Of a stretch of DNA of 40,506 nt, positions 16,201 through 24,607 are shown piece by piece. The position numbers were made by a program, and so were the translations under genes. Every line of letters begins with the position of its first letter. Position 1 is the first letter of the stretch. The notes under the pieces were generated by a model that worked only from the letters and a program-made list of their open reading frames with translations, ran no database searches and was not told the origin of the DNA. Origin of the DNA: JAJDGF01 sp031549325 (lineage in GTDB: Bacteria; Bacillota; Clostridia; Christensenellales; Aristaeellaceae); the NCBI GenBank assembly GCA_031549325.1, contig JAVBQA010000009.1, positions 1 through 40,506 of the forward strand, given 5' to 3'.

Positions 16201-17063
16201 GCAACAATCTGATCTCCTGGTTCCTGCGGCTGCTGAAGGGCGCTGTGATCGGCACCGGGTTCATCATTCCGGGCGTCAGCGGCGGCGTGTTCGCGGCGAT
16301 CTTCGGGGTTTACGAGCCCATGATCCGCTTCTTCGCCAACATCCGCAAGGACTTCTGGAAAAATGTGAAGTTTTTCCTGCCCATCGGCATCGGCGCGCTG
16401 CTGTGCATGGTGGTGGTCAGCAAGCTGCTGGGCGACTTCTTCAAGGTGGCCGAGGTGCCGCTGGTTTGGTTCTTCATCGGCTGCGTCGTGGGTACGCTGC
16501 CCATGCTCTGGGCGCAAGCCGGCAAGCAGGGGCGCGCGGCAAAGCACCTGCTGGTGATGGCGGCGGCGGTGCTGCTGATGGGCGCCTTCCTGTTCGTCAT
16601 CCAAGGCGTGCTGGAGCGGGTTACGATCCCGACCGACAACGTTTTTACCTGGCTGTTGGCAGGCGCGCTGATGGGCCTCGGGGCCATCGTGCCCGGGCTG
16701 AGCCCATCCAACTTCCTGCTGTACATGGGCATCTACGGCGTGATGATGGAGCGCATCGGCATGGTGGACCTGCTGGTGCTGATTCCGGTGCTGGTGGGCG
16801 CGGCGGTTTGCTTCCTGTCGATGTCGAAAGTGTTTGACAAGCTGTTCGAGCGGGCCTACACCGGCATGTACCACGCCATTCTGGGCATCATCATCGCATC
16901 CACGATGATGATCATCCCCTGGGGCGGCAAGGTCTTGGAGAGCGGCGCGACGGTCGCCTACAACGCGCCGCTGGCGCTGATCTCCGTCGGAGCCTGCGCA
17001 GCGGGCGTCGCGCTCGGGTACGGCATGGGCTTGCTGGAGAAGAAGTACAAAACCGAAGACTAG
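16197..17063 (+). CDS. DUF368 polyprenyl-phosphate translocase family protein
   Basis: 288 residues with about eight hydrophobic segments. Family marks: the two related re-entrant-like motifs P-G-V-S-G-G-V-F-A-A-I-F-G-V-Y-E near residue 25 and P-G-L-S-P-S-N-F-L-L-Y-M-G-I-Y-G near 175, suggesting an internal inverted repeat. DUF368 (PopT) proteins have been shown to return undecaprenyl phosphate across the membrane for reuse in wall synthesis. The ATG overlaps the ttcA stop and follows GGAGGG. The link to ttcA is translational; I see no functional link. Confidence 0.88.
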   Translation: MSNNLISWFLRLLKGAVIGTGFIIPGVSGGVFAAIFGVYEPMIRFFANIRKDFWKNVKFFLPIGIGALLCMVVVSKLLGDFFKVAEVPLVWFFIGCVVGTLPMLWAQAGKQGRAAKHLLVMAAAVLLMGAFLFVIQGVLERVTIPTDNVFTWLLAGALMGLGAIVPGLSPSNFLLYMGIYGVMMERIGMVDLLVLIPVLVGAAVCFLSMSKVFDKLFERAYTGMYHAILGIIIASTMMIIPWGGKVLESGATVAYNAPLALISVGACAAGVALGYGMGLLEKKYKTED

Positions 17064-17087
17064 ACCGCTCACGCGTGGGTGTCTATC

Positions 17088-17125
17088 AAAAAAGGACTGC
17101 TTCCAAATCGAAGCCGTCCTTTTTT
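17088..17125. terminator. Bidirectional terminator
   Basis: AAAGGAC-t-GCTTC pairs with GAAGC-c-GTCCTTT, with an A6 on the left and T run on the right, so it works in both directions for the convergent DUF368 and MATE genes. Confidence 0.88.
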
Positions 17126-17187
17126 CTTTTGATGGGTCGGGGGGGCGTTGTCCCTGGCGGCGTGCGGAACCGCGCCCCGCATCGCCC

Positions 17188-18558
17188 CTATGCCCTCGTC
17201 ACGTTCCGGATCCACTTGTCGCCCCTTAGCCTGATGAACGCGATGATCCACTTGAAGCACTGGTCGATCCGTAGGAACAGGAACATCCAGGCGTAATCCA
17301 CCTTCCACACGAAAGCCGCCAGATAGGACAGCGGCAGCACGATCAGCCAGCCGCAGATCATGTCCACATACATCACGAACTTGCTGTCGCCCGCGCCCCG
17401 GTTGATGCCCACGAAGCAGGACGCGTGGTAGCTGGTGCCGATCATGGTGGGCGCGCCCAGCGCGATCATGGCCATGGCCAGGCCCGCCACCTCGGGCGAC
17501 GCGCCACGGTACAGCCAGGTAAACGGCCCGCGCAGCGCAAACACCAGCGCCGAGAAGAACAGCCCGAACAGAAGGAACAGCCACTGGATGGTGGCGGAGT
17601 ACTCGCGGGTCTTGTCGTACTGCCTGGCGCCCACGGTCTTGCCGATCACCACGCACGCGCCGTTTGCCAACGCGAAGCACACAAGCAACCCCAGCGTCAT
17701 CATCTGGTCGGCGATGGCGTTGGCCGCGATGACCAACCCCCCCGTGGTGTCGCCCAGATACCCAACGATGCGGCTCTTCAGCACGCCGATCAGCGCCCAG
17801 GACGCATCCACGGCGGCCACCGGCAGCCCGAACCGCACAAAATCGCGCCACAGCCAGCCTTCGCTCCGGAACAGCTCGTTCAAGCGAAGCGGAATCTTCT
17901 TTTGCACGCGGAACGCATAGCAAGCCGCGATGCCCATTTCCACCAGGCGCGCGATGACCGTGGCCAGCGCCGCGCCGCGCACGCCCATGGCGGGCGCGCC
18001 CAGGTGGCCGTAGATCAGCACCCAGTTCAGCGAGATGTTGGTCGCCAGCGATACCAGCGACACGAGCATCCCGATTTTGACCAGCTCCACCGTGCGCATC
18101 ATGCCCACCAGCGACTGGGCGATGGCGTAGGGAATGAACGTGAAGCAGAACACCTGCACGTAGGGAATGCCCGCCCGGATCACGTCCGGTTTGTTGGTGA
18201 CAATGCGCAGCGCAAGCTCAGGCCGGGCCCACACAAACAGCGTTGCGGCCACAGACAACGCGATCAGGATGGTCAGCGCAATGGAGAACACCTGCTTGAT
18301 GCGCAGCATGTCCCGCTTGCCCCAATATTGGGCGATCAGCACCGACGCGCCGCCGACCAGCCCCAGCACGCTCATGAAGAACAGGTTGCTGGCCGCGTTG
18401 CCCATGGATACGCCCGCCATCGCGTCCTGCCCGAGTCCGGACACCATCATGCCGTCCGCCAGGTTCACCGCCTGGGTGATCAGCGCCTGCAGCGCCGCGG
18501 GGAGCGCCACCATCAGCATGGTGCGGTAGAAGTCCCTGTCCCGGGTGAGCCTGATCAT
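17188..18558 (-). CDS. MATE family efflux transporter
   Basis: 456 residues with 12 predicted membrane segments in two related halves, typical of MATE (NorM/DinF type) cation- or proton-coupled multidrug exporters. Typical stretches: ALPAALQALITQAVNLADGMM near the N-terminus, GVRGAALATVIARLVE mid-protein, and GAPTMIGTSYHASCFVGINRGAGDSK in the second half. Start at the ATG preceded by GAGG with an 8-base gap; a TTG ten codons upstream lies inside a hairpin and is unlikely. Downstream of the FAD oxidoreductase on the same strand, separated by a 12-bp hairpin. Confidence 0.92.
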   Translation of the reverse strand: MIRLTRDRDFYRTMLMVALPAALQALITQAVNLADGMMVSGLGQDAMAGVSMGNAASNLFFMSVLGLVGGASVLIAQYWGKRDMLRIKQVFSIALTILIALSVAATLFVWARPELALRIVTNKPDVIRAGIPYVQVFCFTFIPYAIAQSLVGMMRTVELVKIGMLVSLVSLATNISLNWVLIYGHLGAPAMGVRGAALATVIARLVEMGIAACYAFRVQKKIPLRLNELFRSEGWLWRDFVRFGLPVAAVDASWALIGVLKSRIVGYLGDTTGGLVIAANAIADQMMTLGLLVCFALANGACVVIGKTVGARQYDKTREYSATIQWLFLLFGLFFSALVFALRGPFTWLYRGASPEVAGLAMAMIALGAPTMIGTSYHASCFVGINRGAGDSKFVMYVDMICGWLIVLPLSYLAAFVWKVDYAWMFLFLRIDQCFKWIIAFIRLRGDKWIRNVTRA

Positions 18559-18586
18559 GGTGATCGCCTCGTTTGTGCTTATTTGC

Positions 18587-18616
18587 AAGCGGGACGCCGA
18601 GGGCGGCGTCCCGCTT
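18587..18616 (-). terminator. Hairpin between FAD oxidoreductase and MATE genes
   Basis: Perfect 12-bp stem AAGCGGGACGCC (18587-18598) with GGCGTCCCGCTT (18605-18616). No T run follows on the minus strand, so it may be a weak terminator or a processing/stability hairpin. Confidence 0.5.
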
Positions 18617-18622
18617 GATGTC

Positions 18623-20029
18623 TCATCCCTTTGCCTGGATGTCCCTGGCCACCACGACGCCCGTCACCGAGGCTTGCATGAGGCCGCGCGTCACGCCCGC
18701 GCCGTCGCCGATGGCATAGAAGCCGGGCAGCGCAGTCTCGAAGTGGCTGTCCACGCTGAGCTTGCTCGAATAGAACTTGACCTCCACGCCGTACAGCAGC
18801 GTGTTCCCGGAATACAGCCCCGGGGCCACGTTGTCAAACGCTTTCAGCGCCTCGATGACCGAGGTCAGATGCCGGTGGGGCAGCACAAAACTCAGGTCGC
18901 CCGGCACGGCGGTGTTCAGCGTGGGCACGGTGGTGGATTTCCGCAGGCGGCTCAAGTCGGTTCTGCGGCCCTTCAGCAAATCCCCCAACCGCTGCACCAT
19001 GATGCCGCCGCCGGTGAGCATGTTGCCCAGCTGCGCCACGTAGCGCCCGTATTCGATCGGCTGGTTGAACGGCTCGGTGAAGCGCGTCGAGACCAGCACG
19101 GCGAAGTTGGTGTTGCCGGTGCGCAGCTTCTCGTCGGCATAGCTGTGGCCGTTCACGACCGCGATGCCGCCCTCGTAGTGCTCCTCGCTCACCAGTCCGC
19201 CCGGGTTCATGCAAAAGGTGCGCACCCGGTTCTCGAAGGTGTCGGCGTAGTAGACCAGCTTGGCCTCGTAGAGGTGCCGGGTCAGGTGGTCCATGACCGA
19301 GTTGGGCACCTCGACGCGCACGCCGATGTCCACCTCATTGTTCTTCGTGTCGATGCCGTACTCCTTGGCCATCTGGGACAGCCAGGCCGCGCCGCCGCGC
19401 CCGGGCGCCGCCACCACAAACGGCGCGCGCAGCGCGCGCACATTGCCCTGGGCGTCCTTGACGTGGATGCCGGCCAGCTTGCCGTCCTCAATCAGAAGCT
19501 CCGTGGCCGATGTGCGCTCCATGAACTCGAAGTTGCCGGATGCCTCCAGCGACTTGTACATGTCCCTCAGCACGTCAAACGCGTGCTCGGTGCCCATGTG
19601 GCGCACCGGGCAGCGGATTAGCTTGATGTTGTGCTTTGAGCACTCATAGGCGATCTCATCGACTTTCGGATCATTCATCCCGTGCACGATGTCGGGCGCG
19701 CCGTGCTTGAGGTAGATCGAATCGGTGTAAGAAAGCAGCTCGCGCACCTCGTGAACGGGCAAATAGTCGGTGAGATTGCCGCCCACCTCTTCGGAAAGCG
19801 ACAGTTTGCCGTCCGAAAACGCGCCCGCGCCCGCCCATCCGGACATGATGTTGCATGGCTGGCAGTGCACGCAGTGCCCCAGCTTTCGGGCCGGGCACGT
19901 GCGCCGGTCGATGTGCAGCCCCTCGTCGATCATCAGTATCTTCGCGCCGGGGTTCAGGCCGCGGGTTTCGAGCGCCGTGAAAATGCCCGCCGGACCCGCG
20001 CCCACAATGATGATGTCGTAATCGTACAT
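18623..20029 (-). CDS. FAD-dependent oxidoreductase (COG2509 type)
   Basis: 468 residues. Rossmann dinucleotide motif G-A-G-P-A-G near the N-terminus (YDIIIVGAGPAG), a Cys-rich segment (CPARKLGHCVHCQPC, about residues 46-60) followed by G-W-A-G-A-G-A-F-S-D-G-K, and a C-terminal FAD motif F-Y-A-I-G-D-G-A-G-V-T-R-G. These mark the uncharacterised NAD(P)/FAD dehydrogenase family COG2509; the substrate is unknown. The Cys cluster could hold a metal or redox centre. Start at the ATG with AAGGAG 12 bases upstream; a longer frame reads through the promoter and is rejected. Confidence 0.85.
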   Translation of the reverse strand: MYDYDIIIVGAGPAGIFTALETRGLNPGAKILMIDEGLHIDRRTCPARKLGHCVHCQPCNIMSGWAGAGAFSDGKLSLSEEVGGNLTDYLPVHEVRELLSYTDSIYLKHGAPDIVHGMNDPKVDEIAYECSKHNIKLIRCPVRHMGTEHAFDVLRDMYKSLEASGNFEFMERTSATELLIEDGKLAGIHVKDAQGNVRALRAPFVVAAPGRGGAAWLSQMAKEYGIDTKNNEVDIGVRVEVPNSVMDHLTRHLYEAKLVYYADTFENRVRTFCMNPGGLVSEEHYEGGIAVVNGHSYADEKLRTGNTNFAVLVSTRFTEPFNQPIEYGRYVAQLGNMLTGGGIMVQRLGDLLKGRRTDLSRLRKSTTVPTLNTAVPGDLSFVLPHRHLTSVIEALKAFDNVAPGLYSGNTLLYGVEVKFYSSKLSVDSHFETALPGFYAIGDGAGVTRGLMQASVTGVVVARDIQAKG

Positions 20030-20068
20030 GGTATTGGATCGCTCCTTACTATATAAGCACCAACGGTT

Positions 20069-20097
20069 AGTGTACTCGTTTCGCGCGCATCTGTCAA
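20069..20097 (-). promoter_or_regulatory. Promoter of the FAD oxidoreductase gene
   Basis: Minus strand: TTGACA (complement of 20092-20097), 17 bp, TACACT (complement of 20069-20074). Confidence 0.7.
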
Positions 20098-20140
20098 GCA
20101 TTTTGCCCGATTGAAAAAAATTCAGGATGCGATTCCCCGG

Positions 20141-20170
20141 GTTGACCTGTCAACCATTATCGTCTACAAT
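20141..20170 (+). promoter_or_regulatory. xpt promoter with palindrome over the -35
   Basis: TTGACC (20142-20147), 17 bp, TACAAT (20165-20170). The -35 lies in GTTGAC-ct-GTCAAC (20141-20154), a perfect 6-bp inverted repeat and possible operator. The leader is only about 28 bases, too short for a purine riboswitch. Confidence 0.65.
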
Positions 20171-20204
20171 AAAAGCGATATGCTTACACAGGAGGAAGAC
20201 GCGC

Positions 20205-20774
20205 ATGGAGCTGCTCAAGCAACGCATTCTCAAGGACGGCAAGGCGCTGAATTCGGACGTGCTGCTGGTGGACTCTTTCCTGAACCACCAGGTGGACGCC
20301 CATCTGATGCGGGAGATCGGGCGCGAGTTCGCGCGGATTTTCAGGGCCTCGGGCATCACGCGCATACTGACCATCGAGAGCTCGGGCATCGCCCCGGCTT
20401 TGATGGCGGCGCTGGAAATGAATGTGCCCATGGTGACAATGAAGAAGTCGACGTCCGCCATTTTGTCAGAAGAGATGCTCCAGACGCCGGTGTTTTCCTT
20501 CACAAAAGGCAGCGCCTACCAGCTGACGATCAAGACGCGCTTTATCGAAAAGGGCGACCGCGTGCTGTTCATCGATGATTTTCTGGCCAACGGCGAGGCG
20601 GCGCTGGGCGCGGCGCGAGTGATTGAGATGGCGGGCGCGGAAGTCGCCGGCATCGGCATCGTCATCGAAAAGGCGTTCCAGCCCGGGCGGCAGCGGCTGA
20701 TCGAGGCCGGATACGCGCCCGTTTCGCTGGCCATGGTCTCACGCATGGATAAGGGTCTGATCGAGTTTTGCTAG
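20205..20774 (+). CDS. xpt: Xanthine phosphoribosyltransferase
   Basis: 189 residues, the family length. Converts xanthine and PRPP to XMP in purine salvage. Family marks: M-E-L-L-K-Q-R-I-L at the N-terminus, T-I-E-S-S-G-I-A-P-A, K-K-S, and the PRPP-binding motif V-L-F-I-D-D-F-L-A-N-G-E-A (about residues 120-132). Start at the ATG after GGAGG (20191-20195, 9-base gap). In B. subtilis xpt is under a guanine riboswitch; none fits here. Followed after 12 bases by the HAD gene. Confidence 0.95.
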   Translation: MELLKQRILKDGKALNSDVLLVDSFLNHQVDAHLMREIGREFARIFRASGITRILTIESSGIAPALMAALEMNVPMVTMKKSTSAILSEEMLQTPVFSFTKGSAYQLTIKTRFIEKGDRVLFIDDFLANGEAALGAARVIEMAGAEVAGIGIVIEKAFQPGRQRLIEAGYAPVSLAMVSRMDKGLIEFC

Positions 20775-20786
20775 GGGGGATACGCT

Positions 20787-21566
20787 GTGACGCTTAAAGA
20801 CACCAAGTGCTTCCTGCTGGACATGGACGGCACCTTCTACCTGGGCGAGAACCTGATCCCAGGCGCGCTGGAGTTCATCCAGGCGGTGACTGCCTCCGGG
20901 CGGGATTTTCTGTTTCTGACGAACAACTCCAGCCGCAGCGCGGATTACTACGTGAAGAAACTGGCGCGGCTGGGATTGACGGTCGGCCCCGAGAAGGTGC
21001 TGACCTCCGGCCAGGCCACGGCCATCGCCTGTGGCAAGCTGCACCCGGGCAAAAAGGCGTTTGTGCTGGGCAACGCTTTTCTGATCGATGAGCTGACGGC
21101 GGGCGGCGTCCCGGTGGATCAGCAGCAGCCGGACTACGTCATCATCGGCTACGACACCACGCTGGACTACCTAAAGATGACCGCGGTGTGCGACCACGTG
21201 CGCGCCGGACTCCCCTATGTGGCCACGCATCCTGACTTCAACTGTCCCACCGAGACCGGCTTCGCGCCCGACATCGGCGCGATCATCGCGTTCATCGAGG
21301 CGTCGGCCGGGCGGCGTCCCGACCTGATTGTGGGCAAGCCGCACGCGGGCATCGTGGACGCGGCGCTCGCGCGGACGGGCCTTGGCGCAAAGGATCTGGC
21401 CATGGTGGGCGACCGGCTGTACACCGACGTGGCCACCGGCCTGTCTCACGGGATGCTGGCGATCCTGGTGCTGAGCGGCGAGACCACGCCCCAAATGGCC
21501 GAGCTTTCTGACATCAAACCCAACCTGACCTACGGCCGTCTGGCCGACATGATCGGGGACTTATGA
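20787..21566 (+). CDS. HAD-IIA family phosphatase (NagD/AraL-like)
   Basis: 259 residues. HAD-superfamily hydrolase with an IIA cap. Motif I D-M-D-G-T near residue 12, motif II T-N-N-S-S, motif III Lys in G-K-P-H, and motif IV G-D-R-L-Y-T-D. Relatives dephosphorylate small sugar phosphates or p-nitrophenyl phosphate; the substrate is not evident. GTG start 12 bases after the xpt stop, preceded by a G-rich site. The stop overlaps the next ATG. Probably cotranscribed with xpt. Confidence 0.9.
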   Translation: MTLKDTKCFLLDMDGTFYLGENLIPGALEFIQAVTASGRDFLFLTNNSSRSADYYVKKLARLGLTVGPEKVLTSGQATAIACGKLHPGKKAFVLGNAFLIDELTAGGVPVDQQQPDYVIIGYDTTLDYLKMTAVCDHVRAGLPYVATHPDFNCPTETGFAPDIGAIIAFIEASAGRRPDLIVGKPHAGIVDAALARTGLGAKDLAMVGDRLYTDVATGLSHGMLAILVLSGETTPQMAELSDIKPNLTYGRLADMIGDL

Positions 21567-21691
21567 AAAAGACGATGCTTGCGGTGTTTCTGCTGGCCGC
21601 GCTGCTGCTGTCCGGCTGCGGCTACATGGTGGTGGAGGACGCCCCCACCGTCATCCTCATGCCCACGGTGAGCCCCGCGCCGCAACCATAA
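21563..21691 (+). CDS. Small putative lipoprotein, 42 residues
   Basis: A small gene whose ATG overlaps the HAD stop (ATGA). A positively charged N-terminus (MKKT), a Leu/Ala-rich core and the lipobox L-S-G-C with Cys19 make a textbook lipoprotein signal. The mature part is only about 24 residues and Pro-rich near the end (PTVSPAPQP). No homologue recognised. Coupling to the HAD gene and the intact lipobox argue that it is real. Function unknown. Confidence 0.7.
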   Translation: MKKTMLAVFLLAALLLSGCGYMVVEDAPTVILMPTVSPAPQP

Positions 21692-21713
21692 CCGGCGAAC
21701 CGCGTTCGCCGGT
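21691..21713 (+). terminator. Hairpin after the xpt-HAD-lipoprotein operon
   Basis: Perfect 10-bp stem ACCGGCGAAC / GTTCGCCGGT with loop CGC, overlapping the last base of the lipoprotein stop codon. No T run follows, so it may need other factors or act as an mRNA 3' cap. Confidence 0.5.
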
Positions 21714-21828
21714 GCGGGCGCAAAAATTCCCGCGATCGTGCCCGGCCAGGGAGCGCCCCGCCGGGAGATCGGCGGGCGGTCGCCACAATTTTTTCAAACG
21801 CTTTTAACGCTGCCTGGCAAACCATGTG

Positions 21829-21837
21829 TGCTATAAT
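21829..21837 (+). promoter_or_regulatory. Extended -10 promoter of the L,D-transpeptidase gene
   Basis: TGCTATAAT: perfect TATAAT at 21832-21837 with TGn extension and no good -35, the same form as the PBP promoter. Confidence 0.6.
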
Positions 21838-21882
21838 GGTGTCAAATGGAAAGATGGACAGGGATGTCCTGCGAGGAGGATG

Positions 21883-23136
21883 ATGCAGTTGGCGCGCAAG
21901 TTCCCCATTCTGGCGTTCGTCTTGGTACTGCTGGTTTCAGTGTGCATTCCGAGCGTCGAGCTTGGTTTCCATAACGGGGTTGACAACACGCGGAGCGCCG
22001 CGGTTTCTACCGGCGCCCGAACCAGCAACACCGGCGACGACTCTCTGGTTCTGGGGGGCGGCGAGCCGCTGTATACCCCGGTGCCCACCCCGCTGGTCAC
22101 GCCCACGCCCACCCCCAAACCCACGCCCACCCCGGAGCCCACGCCCGAGCCCACCCCGATGGCGCGCGGCATGAGCGGCCCGGAGATCAAGGCGCTGCAG
22201 GGCCAGCTGCTGACGCTGGGGTTCTTGCCGGACGAGCCGGACGGCATCTACGGCAAGGGCACCGAGGACGCGATCAAGCTGCTGCAGACCTACCTGAACG
22301 AGTGCGAGCGGGACATGAAAAAGGGCGAGCAGCCGCAAGAATCCATGGGCGGCGCGCAACCGCTGTTTATCGAGGGCACCGCGCTGGCCGAGTCCGAGCC
22401 TGCGCCCACCCCCGTGCCGTCGCCCGATCCCTATCCGGTGACCGGCGTCGTCAACGGCAAACTGATGCAGACCCTGCGCGATGGAAACTTCCCGGTGTAC
22501 CGCGAGACCGGCTTGATGCTGAACTCCCAGGGCACCGAGGTGCGCAGGCTTCAGTCCCGCCTGAACAGCCTCAAGTACGTCTGGAAGAACGTGGACGGCG
22601 TGTTCGGCGCCAACACCGAGGAGGGTTTGCGCTACTTCCAGCAGCTGCACGGGCTGGCCGAGTCCGGCATCGCCGATCAGGATACCCTGAACATGCTCTA
22701 CTCCCCCATGGCCAAGGAGAACGACAAGCCGCTGCATCCGTACTACCTGATCGTGGACGTGAGCGACCAGCGCGTGTATGTCTACGCGTACCACGACGGC
22801 AAGTACGACAAGCGCGTCAAGACCTTCAAGTGCTCCACCGGGCTGTCGTCCTCCCCCACGCCGCTTGGCACCTATCAGGACGGCACCGGCCCCGGCAACC
22901 GCTGGCACTACTTCAAGAAGTTTAACTGCTGGGCGCAGTACGCCTACTACATCGAGGGCGACGTGCTGTTCCACTCGGTTCTCTACAGCAAGCGCGACAC
23001 GCGCACGCTGTCCACCGGCTCGCTGTACAACCTGGGCAGCCGCGCCTCCCACGGATGCGTGCGCCTGCAGGTGAAGGACGCCAAGTGGATCTGGACCAAC
23101 TGCAGCGCGGGCACCACAGTCAAGGTTCGAAAGTAA
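21883..23136 (+). CDS. L,D-transpeptidase with two peptidoglycan-binding domains
   Basis: About 417 residues. A signal/anchor segment (about 5-27), a Pro/Thr-rich linker of T-P-x-P repeats (about 62-95), two PG_binding_1 domains (about 95-145 and 213-275), then a YkuD catalytic domain (about 285-415) with the active motif S389-H-G-C392-V-R394. Such enzymes form 3-3 crosslinks or attach to wall peptides outside the membrane. Start is uncertain: AGGAGG (21874-21879) is followed directly by ATG-ATG; the second ATG has only 3 bases of spacing, while a TTG at 21889 has 9. Monocistronic, facing the germination genes. Confidence 0.92.
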   Translation: MQLARKFPILAFVLVLLVSVCIPSVELGFHNGVDNTRSAAVSTGARTSNTGDDSLVLGGGEPLYTPVPTPLVTPTPTPKPTPTPEPTPEPTPMARGMSGPEIKALQGQLLTLGFLPDEPDGIYGKGTEDAIKLLQTYLNECERDMKKGEQPQESMGGAQPLFIEGTALAESEPAPTPVPSPDPYPVTGVVNGKLMQTLRDGNFPVYRETGLMLNSQGTEVRRLQSRLNSLKYVWKNVDGVFGANTEEGLRYFQQLHGLAESGIADQDTLNMLYSPMAKENDKPLHPYYLIVDVSDQRVYVYAYHDGKYDKRVKTFKCSTGLSSSPTPLGTYQDGTGPGNRWHYFKKFNCWAQYAYYIEGDVLFHSVLYSKRDTRTLSTGSLYNLGSRASHGCVRLQVKDAKWIWTNCSAGTTVKVRK

Positions 23137-23143
23137 TCATTGC

Positions 23144-23183
23144 CACAAAACAGCGAAGGGCCATTGCCCTTCGCTGTTTTGTG
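23144..23183. terminator. Long hairpin terminator between convergent genes
   Basis: Perfect 18-bp stem 23144-23161 with 23166-23183, loop CATT, containing a T4 in the right arm. It probably ends both the L,D-transpeptidase and the ypeB transcripts. Confidence 0.8.
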
Positions 23184-23256
23184 ATTGTGAGCCAACCGGC
23201 CCTCCTTTCCCTCCCCCGAAAGATTTGCCCGCATGCGGTGGTTTTCGGTGACTGCG

Positions 23257-24597
23257 TCACTGCGCCAGAACCCCATCATCCCCTTGCATGACCCTGAGGA
23301 TGCTGCGTTCCTCCCCGTTCACGGCGTCAATGTACACCAGGTACCGGTTGCCGCCGGTCATTTGGGCGTCGATCTCCCAGCACTGTGCCTCGCCGCTGTC
23401 CACCGGAATCACGCACTGGCGGATCCGGTCGGGCGTCAGCACCGCGCCCAGCGCGTTCAGCGCCTGCTCGCGGGTAAACACCGGCGTAATCAGCGTGCGC
23501 TTCCTGTGGTTCTTCAGGTAGTTGCCCGCCTCCATGCCGATGACCGAGCCGTCCTTCATGGAAATCTGCAGCTTGATCAGGTCGGGGTACAGCAGCACGC
23601 CGTCCTGCTCGGCCGCGAAGTTCACCGTCAAGATCCCCCCCAGCTGCCGCCAGTAGCTGACCTCCATCGGCCCATAACCTTTTGCGCTCAAGAAGCTTTT
23701 GGCCTGGTTGATGCACTGTGCCTGGCTGAGCATCACCTGCGTCACGCCCTGCTCGGGCAGCATGTACAGCACGTGGCCGCCAATCTGTGTCACGCCCGCG
23801 GTGAGCGTGTTTTCGGGCGTCTCGATCTCGAATTCGTAGCACTTGCTCAGGATGTTGCTCTCGCCGCTATAGCGGATGCTCTGTATGCGCTCCGCGCCGA
23901 CGAAGTCCGTCAGCGTCTGCTGGGCCCGGTTTACGTCGACCGGCTGTCCGATCAGCGAGTTGCCCAGATCCTGGCGCGCGTCGGAGAACGGCCCGTCGTA
24001 CAGCAGCACAGGGTATTCCACCATGGGCTGGCTCTCCTCGCGCAGGTTGTTCACGGCCTTGACGGCGGTGGCATCCGATTCGAACACGACCTCGCCGCGC
24101 TCGTACTTATCCAGAATCTCCTGCATCTGCACGTTCAGCTCGACACAGGTGTCGTGCAGCGTGATCAGCTGGCGCACGTCGTTTTCCTTGAGTTGGGCGC
24201 CGCCCTGGATCTGCTCGGCCAGCACCCGCGCGTAATCGCCGGTCTGATTCACGAACTTCATCGTGCCGCCCAGCAGCTCCGGGTTCAGCGGCATCTGTGA
24301 CAGGTTGGCCTGCGCGCCCTCGCACTGCTGGGCAATGGTGGTCAGCAGCATCTGCTCCTGATAGTCGCCGCCCGACACCAGCAGCTTTTCCAGGTTCAGC
24401 TGCACGCTGCTCATCAGCGCCACGGTCTCATACAGCGCCTTCTGATAAGCGGCGTTCACCTGCATGGACAGCGCGTGCACGCGTCGGTTCTGCACGATGC
24501 CCAGGATCAACAGCGCTACGCACAGCACGATGGTCATCGTCAGCCAGGCGGCCGGGTGCCTGCGCTTTCCTTTAAAGGACATTTGGATACTCTTCAT
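23257..24597 (-). CDS. ypeB: Germination protein YpeB
   Basis: 446 residues. One N-terminal membrane segment (about 17-36), a helical region to about 200, then three PepSY-like repeats ending in Y-I-D-A-V-N-G-E-E. YpeB is needed in B. subtilis for SleB to be placed and kept stable in the spore. Start at the ATG after AGGAG with a 7-base gap, 10 bases after the sleB stop. Last gene of spoIIR-sleB-ypeB. Confidence 0.94.
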   Translation of the reverse strand: MKSIQMSFKGKRRHPAAWLTMTIVLCVALLILGIVQNRRVHALSMQVNAAYQKALYETVALMSSVQLNLEKLLVSGGDYQEQMLLTTIAQQCEGAQANLSQMPLNPELLGGTMKFVNQTGDYARVLAEQIQGGAQLKENDVRQLITLHDTCVELNVQMQEILDKYERGEVVFESDATAVKAVNNLREESQPMVEYPVLLYDGPFSDARQDLGNSLIGQPVDVNRAQQTLTDFVGAERIQSIRYSGESNILSKCYEFEIETPENTLTAGVTQIGGHVLYMLPEQGVTQVMLSQAQCINQAKSFLSAKGYGPMEVSYWRQLGGILTVNFAAEQDGVLLYPDLIKLQISMKDGSVIGMEAGNYLKNHRKRTLITPVFTREQALNALGAVLTPDRIRQCVIPVDSGEAQCWEIDAQMTGGNRYLVYIDAVNGEERSILRVMQGDDGVLAQ

Positions 24598-24607
24598 AGC
24601 GTTTCTC

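Noticed and set aside
17425..18618. 397-codon plus-strand frame over the MATE gene
   Set aside because: Shadow frame; the minus strand encodes clear membrane helices.
20097..20204. Guanine riboswitch upstream of xpt
   Set aside because: The promoter leaves a leader of about 28 bases, too short for the aptamer, and no aptamer core is present.
22069..22160. CCCACGCCCACC-type tandem repeats as a possible CRISPR or satellite
   Set aside because: They encode the Thr-Pro linker of the L,D-transpeptidase in frame.
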